DNA from: Amylostereum areolatum
Taxonomy: Eukaryota; Basidiomycota; Agaricomycetes; Russulales; Stereaceae
Length of the DNA stretch: 64,000 nt
NCBI GenBank assembly: GCA_012932865.1
Contig: SAXG01000006.1
Coordinates: forward strand, 620,001 to 684,000
Reading direction: 5' to 3'
How positions within the stretch are numbered: the first letter of the stretch is position 1; every line of letters begins with the position of its first letter. Below are positions 56,180 through 64,000 of this stretch, one piece after another. A model generated the notes under the pieces. The model did not search any database. It had not been told where the DNA came from and saw only the letters and a list, made by a program, of their open reading frames with translations. The position numbers and the translations under genes are program-made.

Positions 56180-56812
56180 TTTAGAGTATGTTTGAGAGGG
56201 ATTTCAAAGTCGAAGAGGACGCTTTGGTGAGGAGTAAGGGCTGGAGGTTCAGATGTGACTCTGTGCGGTGAAAGAAACGCGAGGCGCCCACAAAGACCAG
56301 CCGATGCGCACTTAAGGGCCGGTCTCTCCGCAACCTTCATGGTTTGAAGCACACTTCGTCTCTGCAGATAGATACACTGTAAGTACACTTCACTGGTACA
56401 TAACTAGACTTGTATGTAATGAAGCGATCTTGACTTCTCCCGTTCCGTCCCTGGGATGGCGTGTGCACCCTCTACAACCATACGGCCTTTTGATGAGACG
56501 GGTATCTTCCCACCTGCTTCTGAACCGACCAATATGTCGCCGTCCCGTCATCGTTCCCTCGTGCAACCATCGTCGCTTCACCTCCCTCTACCTCCCTCCG
56601 GTCGTAATTCTAGGGAAAATCTCTTCCGACTCTCTCGAGTTGGCCAGCTCTCGGCCGAAGGGGTTGCCGACAAGGCCGAAGAGTGACTCGATGAGGTAAC
56701 TCTTCTCCACCCTAAGTTTTGGTTGCTCTCTGCTCCATCTTTCTTTTTCTCTCTACCACCATCTTTCGTTTCTCCCCTCCTTGTCCAACCCCAAATACGC
56801 CTTAAGGTCAAG
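56180..56812. promoter_or_regulatory. Divergent upstream region of SMY2 and LYS20
   Basis: 633 bases between start codons. The half nearer LYS20 is CT-rich (56,700-56,770), as in fungal transcript leaders, and contains a 76-codon open frame listed separately. No GCN4-type site was looked for by computation. Confidence 0.4.
56456..56686 (+). CDS. Small open frame upstream of LYS20 (possible small protein or upstream ORF)
   Basis: 76 codons starting MACAPSTTIRPFDETG and ending QLSAEGVADKAEE, TGA at 56686, 126 bases before the LYS20 ATG. Composition is protein-like (an amphipathic SRENLFRLSRVGQLSAEGV stretch) and unlike chance reading of CT-rich leader DNA. If it lies on the LYS20 transcript it is an upstream ORF; otherwise it may be a separate small gene. 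I do not recognise it. Confidence 0.3.
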   Translation: MACAPSTTIRPFDETGIFPPASEPTNMSPSRHRSLVQPSSLHLPLPPSGRNSRENLFRLSRVGQLSAEGVADKAEE

Positions 56813-58558
56813 ATGTGCCCGCACGCTAACGGAGACCCCCTCCCCAACGATACCAAGGATATGGTCGGCATCGAAAACAAGCCAAACGGTGTCAACGGCA
56901 CCAACGGCGTCAAGCCTGATGCTCAGAGGCACAACCCCTATGCTCCTCGCGCGTCCGACTTCCTTAACAACATCTCCAACTTCAAAATCATTGAAAGCAC
57001 CCTCCGAGGTAACCCACATCTCCCTTACGTTCTCACTCTACCCCACCCTAAACAGTCAATCAGAGGGAGAGCAATTTGCCAATGCATTCTTTGATACCAA
57101 GACCAAAATCGCTATCGCCAGGGCCCTTGACGCATTCGGCGTCGAATATCTCGAACTTACCTCTCCCGCGGCATCTGAGCAATCGCGCGCGGACTGCGAG
57201 GCTATTTGCAAGCTCGGTCTCAAGGCTAAGATCCTCACCCATATTCGTTGCCACATGGACGACGCGCGGATTGCAGTTGAGACGGGTATGTTTCTTTTTC
57301 TCAAACTGCATCGCTTTTCGTCGTTGACCATCTTCGAGGTGTTGACGGGGTCGACGTCGTAATCGGCACTTCGTCTTTCCTCCGAGAGTTCTCCCATGGA
57401 AAGGACATGACCTACATCACCAAGACCGCGATCGAGGTCATTCAATTCGTCAAATCCAAGGGCATCGAAGTCCGATTCTCCACAGAAGACTCTTTCCGTT
57501 CCGATCTTGTCGACCTCCTGTCCATCTACCAAACTGTGGACAAGATTGGCGTGAACCGTGTTGGCATCGCAGACACTGTCGGCTGTGCGAACCCGCGTCA
57601 AGTCTACGACCTCATTCGGACACTGCGCGGCGTTGTCGCGTGCGACATCGAAGTCCACCTACACAACGACACAGGCATGGGTAAGTGTCTGATCGTCGCT
57701 AAAATGTATAGAATCTCACAATATATTTCAGCGATCGCAAATGCATATACCGCACTTGAAGCGGGTGCGACACATATCGACACTTGTAAGCTGCCCATGT
57801 GTATAACTGTGGCACTCCCTATTGACTGGAATTTTAGCTGTACTTGGTATCGGCGAGCGCGTGGGAATCACTCCTCTCGGCGGTCTAGTTGCTTGCATGT
57901 ATGCCGCGAACCCGGAGTACGTCAAGGCCAAGTACAATCTAGGCATGCTTCGCGAAATCGAAAACCTCGTTGCCGAAGCTGTCGAGGTCAACGTTCCTTT
58001 CTGCAACCCCATCACGTGGGTGGATTTAGCTATGATCCATTCACATGTTTGACTTTTGTGTAGTGGTTACTGCGCGTTCACACACAAGGCCGGCATTCAC
58101 GCCAAGGCTATCTTGAACAATCCTAGCACATACGAAATCCTCAAGCCTGAGGATTTCGGCCTCACGCGATACGTCTCGATTGGGTGAGACCTCGCGCATT
58201 TGCATCTCAACGTTGAGGTTGACACCGCCCTCAGCCATCGGCTAACAGGATGGAATGCCGTCAAGTCGCGTGTTGAGCAGCTGGGCCTCAAGCTGACCGA
58301 CGAGGAGGTACGCATAACCATAATGTTCTCCGAGTGTCTCGTCGTTTACGCCCGACTTTCCAGATCAAGGATGCGACCGCCAAAATCAAAGAGCTTGCGG
58401 ACGTGCGGACACAATCAATGGATGATGTCGATTCTCTTCTGCGGGTATATCACTCTGGCATCCAATCGGGCGAGCTGGAGGTTGGACAGAAGGAGGCGCT
58501 TGACCGGCTGCTCAAGCAGCACCGCGAATCACAACATGAGGGCGTTGCTGCGTCATAG
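56813..58558 (+). CDS. LYS20: Homocitrate synthase (LYS20/LYS21)
   Basis: First step of the fungal alpha-aminoadipate route to lysine: acetyl-CoA plus 2-oxoglutarate gives homocitrate; lysine feedback acts on this enzyme in yeast (family knowledge). The start [17 protein letters not shown] at 56813 leads to [14 protein letters not shown] / [15 protein letters not shown], the TIM-barrel entry with the catalytic Arg. Next are [64 protein letters not shown], the metal-binding [10 protein letters not shown], and [17 protein letters not shown]. The C-terminal regulatory part has [20 protein letters not shown] and ends HEGVAAS, TAG at 58558. Seven or so exons, all in phase. Normal length. Confidence 0.95.
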
Positions 58559-58814
58559 ATCCCCTTGACCTCTCGGGGGCTCTCACTTTCCCCCCGTCCG
58601 TCTTGCTACCATTTCGTGCCAACGGGGATTGTTTTGATATCGATGTAGTGTAGTTTTCACGTTGTATCATACTGCTTTAAAAATCGACGTTTAGTCGAGG
58701 ATTTCGTAGGGAAGGCTCTCCTGTATTCACTACCAAGGTGGTGCGCCGTCGAGCTTGTAAGTAGGCTTTAATTCTGGTACATACTGCAAATCAACAAATA
58801 TCACATATGCCGCA

Positions 58815-60832
58815 CTATGTAGTCCAGGTCAATGAAATTTCGAAGAACACCTCCGATGTCTCCTTCACAGATCCTCCCCACTTCTGAAGGTCTGTCTCCT
58901 CTCCAACCTCACCCGTTAATCTAAGTCCTATAACTGTCAAGTTATCCATCACAAACGTTGCCGAAAAGTGGCCAAAGGGCATCTCGAACGGCGTTGAGTC
59001 TTTTCCGTACCCGGAGATGAGTTGGGATCAGGGTGAACGTTTCTGTACTGACATTCGCGGGGATAAGACGCATATGAGTGGACAGGGCAGTGGGCCACGT
59101 AGCGACGAGACTGTCGTTGGATAGCGGGGCCTAATCGACAGTCGCGAAATCTTAAAGCACCTGCGTGCATTGGTCGGACTCGCTGAGTGCGCTACAAAGA
59201 GTGATATCACCGTAACCGTCGGCGTGATAGGTGCCAGTATAGTCCACCGGCAGTGCTTGCCAGTGGCCACTCTCAACCTCCCGACGGCTATGTTTGGGAA
59301 TTGCTGACCTTCGAGTTGGAGCGTGAGGGAATGCTGGGAAGTGATATTCGATCCGGATATCTCCCCGAGAAGGGCGGGTTTGATCTGGTTGTAAACATCA
59401 GTTTGGCCGTTGGCATTGATGAGAACGATGATTCCTATATTCGCTGAGGGAACCATGCCAATATAGGTCGAGATCCCGGGGATAGAGCCGTCGTGGTCGA
59501 TGATCTACAAGCGATAGTACATATCGTCAGTCTTAGAAGGGAAGTATGAAACGAAAATGCAACGTACATCGAGCCCAGCTAGCGTGTATCGAAACCAGCC
59601 CATACCATAGCCTTCGATCAACGCCGGTGAGCTCGTCGTCGTATTGCCGGAAAATATGGCGCCTGCCGTGGTGATTTGGTTCAAAATCGGAGCGGGGATT
59701 ACGCTGGCGTTGGTCTGAGCATTTGCCCCAGAGTTCAAAAGCATCTGTACTTACCCATTTTACCTATACTTTCAAGTCGGAAGGGTGTCATGGCGATGAA
59801 AGGAGACAGCATGCGCTCACCAAGTCATTCGCGTTTGAGTTGACACCGCCGGGACCCGCATCGAGCTCGGTTTCGGCTTCCGAAAACCACAAAGGAATCC
59901 GACGGCCAAATGACGAGAATACATGAGCCGCATTTCCCGAGCTGACGGCTTCGTCGACGGAATACGTCGTCTGCGTCATATTCAGAGTCTTGAAAAATCC
60001 TGTTTGTGGCAAAATCCACGAATGATCCGGCGTACTTGGACACAATATGTGCGCCCACTGCATACATCTACCAGAGAAGGGCTTGGGGTAAGAAGACATT
60101 GTAGGACGCGGGTGATAATGACATATACGTACCTGATTGGTATACGAGAACCGTTCGCGCAGTTCGAACGCCGGTTTAAGGAAGCGCTGACGGGCCAGGA
60201 CACTCGTTGTGTTGTCTAAACGACTGTACGAAAAGTCGTGGCTGGAAGAAGGATGATTCGTTGACTGCAACCAAATACTGGAAATGACGCTTACCGAGAC
60301 AGTCCAGACGTATGGGACAGTATGTCTCTCAAGTTGGCTTTCTCGGTTGCCCATTGATCCATGAGCAGTCATTCGTCCGGCAACAGATCTTTCGCCTTCG
60401 TATCCCAGCCCAGCCGACTGATCGCGGACGGGAGTGGAGTGGATTTTCGTCCGTTGGCATAATCATCTATGAGGATACCCAAACACGCTGCCGTGAAAGA
60501 TTTCGAGCACGAAGCCAGGTTAAATATTGTCTGCAAAAATCAGTGATATTAACACCCAATACACCAGGCTAAATGCAAAGCGTGGTACGTACATTTTCAG
60601 TCATGGGGTCACCGTCTTCGGTACTGTTCCCCCACCCATGAATTGCAGATTGAGTACCGGAAACGATTCCCAATACAAGGCCTGGGACCCGTTGCTCCTG
60701 TACAAGGTTGTCAACGAATGATATGAGCTCCGGGCTGATAAGTTGGTCGGCATTTGCACGCGCGAAGAAGCAATCTAAGAAGATGCAAGTTGCAGTAAAA
60801 AACGTGACAGAGAAAGGTAGAAAAGAACGCAT
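58815..60832 (-). pseudogene. Decayed secreted serine hydrolase (beta-lactamase/penicillin-binding-protein-like)
   Basis: Starts MRSFLPFSVTFFTATCIFLD at 60832 (signal peptide), then ELISFVDNLVQEQRVPGLVL and TIFNLASCSKSFTAACLG with the catalytic SxxK. Later come LRDILSHTSGL, RFSYTNQMYAVGAHIV (YxN), YGMGWFRYTLAGLD, and IIDHDGSIPGISTYIG (HxG in place of KTG). This is the fold and motif order of fungal secreted class-C-like serine hydrolases. Broken by an in-frame TGA where Trp is expected (LLPDE-stop-LLMDQW, near 60,360); by TAA and TAG in the C-terminal domain (QVL-stop-DFATVD-stop-APLSND, 59,120-59,155); and by frameshifts near 60,007 (T5 run), 59,255 and 59,020. Fragments continue to TFVMDNLTVIGLRLTGEV and a final TAG at 58815. 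Several independent lesions make a working protein unlikely. Confidence 0.78.
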
Positions 60833-61069
60833 GGATATGTTAGGGAGTAAGACTTCTACCTTGGGGTATTTTATACGTCTGCCAAGACGGTCAAGTGGGA
60901 GACGGTCGACGCGTCTGTGAGCGCTGACGCGCTGACGGTTGGAAGCGCAGGTGCCATATACGCGCATGTAATGGATAGCATGGGTTGCACAGTCTAAAAG
61001 ACGACTGTGCAATCAAGGACAGTATATACGTCTGCTGAGAAGTTATTCGTCCATCAAAAACGACGATAA

Positions 61070-61410
61070 ACTCACAAATGAACCGTCTGTCTGCAGCCTC
61101 CACCAAGTGCCCGCAGTCTTGCCGAATACCCTGAGGGCCTGAACTCCATAAGATGTCGCCTGGAGGGACATGTACGAAGGTGTAGTCTTATTCCATGGTT
61201 GATAAAGAGAAGGCCTGTGACGATAACTGGAAGTGATCTCCCAGAAGCAGTGTAGAGAATTGTCAGATCCATCGTCAGCTTCAACTTGGGGTCTTTCTTC
61301 CAGTCACACCAGCGACAGTCATCATGAAGGTGGCTGAAGGGCCGGTGCAGTCCAATATTCCGAATCGCTGCGGAAAATCATAAGTAGTCCTGATATTTTG
61401 AGAGTGAGTT
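61070..61410 (-). pseudogene. Unidentified coding fragment, probably broken
   Basis: The minus strand reads RFGILDCTGPSATFMMTVAG and VTGRKTP after a CCGCAG acceptor (near 61,372). In the next frame it continues VEADDGSDNSLHCFWEITSS, PSLYQPWNKTTPSYMSLQ and RVFGKTAGTWWRLQTDGSF, up to a GTGAGT donor near 61,077. The two parts join if one base is removed near 61,285. The stretch is protein-like over about 95 residues, but I do not recognise the family and cannot find a convincing first or last exon. It could be a small gene with an assembly insertion, or a remnant. Confidence 0.35.
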
Positions 61411-61590
61411 GCACAAGTGAACCATATTTGTGGATTAACCAGTGGAATGCGCCCATGTTATTGGAGGTAAAGCTGGGAAGAACCATCCCACGACCGCAGT
61501 GGTGGTGAGAGGAACCGTGAATGTGTGAACTCGTGCTTACGCGTTGAATTCGGGCGCTTACATCAGACTCGTCACTTGTCACTTTCCCTC

Positions 61591-61912
61591 ATGGCGGCCA
61601 AGTCCAAAGCCCGGTACGTACCCCCCTTCCTGCCACCCCTAGCCATTCCTAAACAAGTGCGCTGGACCACACAGGACGTTAATCGTACGCCTCATTTCAA
61701 CGGCTCAGACCGGATTCTGCTACACCACACAGCGCCTCCGTCAGGGCCCCTCCCTCGCCGCCGTCAAGTACGATCCGAAAGGTTTGTCCTTACTCTCGCC
61801 CTCGCCAGCTCCCTCTGTCTGGTTGTCGTGATGAGTCGTGCTTATATATGTGTGGGTTATAGTGAAACGACGCGTGCTTTTCGTCGAGAGCAGCAAGACC
61901 AAGAAGAAGTAG
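61591..61912 (+). CDS. Mitochondrial ribosomal protein bL33m
   Basis: Large-subunit mitoribosomal protein of the bL33 family. Three exons: 61591-61613, 61675-61781 and 61863-61912. They code MAAKSKAR, TLIVRLISTAQTGFCYTTQR, LRQGPSLAAVKYDPK and VKRRVLFVESSKTKKK, then TAG at 61910. The total of 59 residues is the usual size, and the AKSKAR start plus TGxxYTT and KYDPxVxxxVLF patterns are diagnostic. GT..AG introns, phases match. No zinc-ligand Cys pairs, as in many mitochondrial L33 proteins. Confidence 0.92.
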
Positions 61913-62404
61913 ACTCCTCCTGCTCATACATCGCAGCTGCCTCTCCATGTAATGGTTGCCGTCATCATCCCTCTGACGATGCGTAGTGCGGCAATGGCTT
62001 GCTTGGCTGGCTGCATGGTCTCAGATACATTCTTATGAAGGACATGCAGTCAGCTTGCATCGAGGCGATCGTACGCACCTTTCCTCCGTTTCTCTGCGCT
62101 TCCGCTTCTCGATCACTTGCATGAAGCTGCTGGGTCAACCAATAATCATATTGAATACACATGCATGTTCTCGAGTGAGAACCTCCCAAGGACCACGTCT
62201 ATGTAAGTAACCCCGATTCAAATGCCCCAAAGTGAATCTGCACCTCCAAGTATGTATTGCTATAAGTAGGTGAATGAATGCGATGTGCGCGCAAGTACCG
62301 CTTGTACGTTAAAGAAGGTTACAAATTGTTGAATCAGTATAAATACTGGATGCTGAATATTGAATGTGTACACGTGTGCTGACTTCCGCTCTATAGGTGG
62401 GTAT
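61913..62404. other. Convergent region between bL33m and GH16 genes
   Basis: About 490 bases between converging stops, AT-richer than coding DNA. Open frames here look like chance. No gene recognised. Confidence 0.45.
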
Positions 62405-64000
62405 CTACTTCGCTTGGTAAATCTTGACGCTCTTGACCGACCAGTCTACGGAAAGGTGTCGGTATAGAAGAGGCATACAGTAGAAAAGAGGTGCTCACAT
62501 GCTTCTGAGAACGCGTTACCGTTATTACGGACGTACTCTTCGCAGGTAGAGACCCCGGTGCTCGCAGCGCAGCTGGTGTCTTGTCCTGGGACTCCCGTTG
62601 AACTCCATACACCGCTTGCCCAGTCACCACTACAGACCAGCGACAAGTGAGCAAATAGGAGAGGGATTTAGGACCAAGCGAAACGCACCAAAGCGTGGTG
62701 TCGAAAATAGCCGAGTGGTCCTTGAAGAAATTGGAGGGGTTGCACGAGCTCGCGGGCCAGAATGCAGTGGGAGCTCCCCAGGTGTCAGGCTGAGGTACAC
62801 CAGCGTCGATATCGGAAGGAATGGAGCTGCGAGGGAAGAAGTGGATACGGATACCGTCGTCGTCCCACAGCACTACAAAGATCAAACTCAGCCTCGAAAA
62901 AGGTATGGGCGGGTTAGCATACGTACTCGCATATACCCCTCCACCGATATCGTTGAATCCAGAACCGAACGATTTAGTGTTTGAGTCGCGAATACCGCAA
63001 CCCTCGTTGTTAGTTTCGAGGGCCGCACAGTTGGTCCCACCTGTAAGAGTACCAGATAGATCGAGGGACAGAAGGTTGCTCGTGGACAAACTGCACCCCG
63101 AAGCAGTGTGAATCGTCGCCTGGTTCGCTAAAATAGACATGAAACAATGGTCGGATCTATGGCACGGGACACCACGTACCGATGTAGGTGTTCACACCCT
63201 CCACGATATCGATCTCACCGGTTGTGGGCCAGTTCGGACCTGAGACGGGATGCAGTGAGCATCGCGGACGAAGTGAGGCGGCGAAGCATGAACGTACCAT
63301 TCGTCCAAAACGCTCTATATGATGAGGATCAGTCTAATGCACGTAGGGTTAGACATAAAGGAATGCTTACGGCCAAGTTCCACACCCAGTCGGCATGTGT
63401 GTACTGTCCATGATAACGAGCGCCCCATTGAAGGTATACTTGGTCGTTATGCGAATACTCTGGCGATTACCCGAGACCTGCTCGGTTGTTTCTACGCGCA
63501 TGATAGCATTGCCGTTCTCTATTGAAGTGAGGTTGGCGGATTCCTGGATAGAATACATCAAGACAGGAGGTCAGTATCAAGAAATAAAATGTACGCACCC
63601 CAGTACTCTGATCAACATATTCCACGATGCCATTCGTTGGGTCGCTTCCAGTGAAGAAATCCCAGCCCGTGAAAAAGTCGCTCCCCGACTGTTAGGTCAT
63701 TCGGCGTCAGTCAAGGCATCTGGAGTGAAGGAGTGAGCCACGCACGTAGTCCTGCACAAGGGTAAAGTCTGAAGAGTTGTTGGTTGCAGTACTCGTCGCG
63801 GAAGCAGCGCCACTGGTGCTTGTACCCGTGGCCTTGTGTGTGGACGTGGACGAAGACGGGCTAGAATCGGTACCACTGGAGTTGGTCGGGGAGTTCTTCG
63901 ACGACTTTGTGCTAACGCAGTAGGCCTTGCCGCTCTCTGATCGACGCACGGGTTGCTGCCGTTGTGAAGGCTCTTCGGGTATGAGACCTTTGAGGGCGAG
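62405..64000 (-). CDS. GH16 family glucanase (laminarinase-like), 5' end beyond right edge
   Basis: Fungal GH16 endo-beta-1,3(4)-glucanase type, acting on wall or plant beta-glucans (family knowledge). The visible N-terminal part reads LIPEEPSQRQQPVRRS, then a Ser/Thr-rich linker (63,770-63,900). The catalytic domain follows: GSDFFTGWDFFTGSDPTNG, NAIMRVETTEQVSGNRQSIR, MDSTHMPTGCGTWPAFW, and the active site TTGEIDIVEGVNTYI with both catalytic Glu (ExDxxE). Then come NQATIHTASGCSLSTS, IRIHFFPRSSIPSDI and GDWASGVWSSTGVPGQDTSC, ending DWSVKSVKIYQAK, TAG at 62405. About ten short exons. The Arg-rich segment before the linker is not a signal peptide, so the start lies beyond 64000; a type II membrane anchor is possible (inference). 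Confidence 0.88.

Noticed and set aside
59119..59155. A 30-base GT..AG segment that would splice out both C-terminal stops of the serine hydrolase
   Set aside because: Shorter than any other intron here, and the segment reads as conserved coding sequence (DFATVD). It also would not fix the other lesions.
1..64000. Transposons, CRISPR arrays, prophage or bacterial-type operons
   Set aside because: No transposase, reverse transcriptase, terminal repeat, spacer array or intronless cluster was seen; repeats are short microsatellites only.

Overview
This window is nuclear DNA of a filamentous basidiomycete, most likely an agaricomycete of the mushroom/polypore kind. That is inferred from compact GC-rich coding, genes cut by many introns of about 50-60 bases with GT..AG ends, and a gene set typical of such fungi: alpha-aminoadipate lysine synthesis, fungal GID/TRAPP/RSC subunits, a secreted GH127, a GH16 and a pepsin. 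About 26 protein-coding loci and one intron-containing tRNA gene are packed on both strands, mostly as convergent or divergent pairs. No transposon, CRISPR array or biosynthetic cluster is visible.

Layout. 0-8 kb: 5' part of the ribosome-maturation gene SDO1, a BAR-SH3 protein (RVS167 type), and the large SNF2/STH1 remodeller. 8-15.6 kb: KU80 (divergent from STH1), the SPRY-LisH-CTLH protein GID1/VID30, and the proteasome assembly factor UMP1. 15.8-25.4 kb: a flavin amine-oxidase-like enzyme, an MFAP1-type splicing factor with an added zinc knuckle and RS-like tail, a WGR-type PARP, and an HMG-box regulator. 25.7-31.8 kb: class 1A dihydroorotate dehydrogenase, a membrane-anchored aspartic protease, a poorly defined 1.6 kb stretch, and TRS31. 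31.9-47 kb: a BTB protein, a protein that is only a cullin N-terminal region, an acidic unknown protein, the VPS38/UVRAG-like PI3K subunit, and a Puf4-type Pumilio protein. 47.7-64 kb: RPS29 and mitochondrial bL33 (both small and assembled here from short exons), tRNA-Lys(CUU), a secreted GH127, a GYF-domain protein, homocitrate synthase LYS20, a decayed serine hydrolase, an unidentified fragment, and a GH16 enzyme running off the right edge.

Most genes are unrelated housekeeping functions. Ku80, the STH1 remodeller and PARP within 21 kb form a loose genome-integrity neighbourhood, but nothing shows they are a functional unit. The most striking sequence-level signal is a set of single-base frame breaks, nearly all one base too many, in otherwise well-conserved genes between about 10.8 and 28 kb. 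Genes from 32 to 58.5 kb read cleanly. I regard assembly insertion errors as the first explanation, but the beta-lactamase-like gene at 58.8-60.8 kb carries real nonsense changes as well and is a pseudogene. All splice models were made by eye, without alignment or RNA data.
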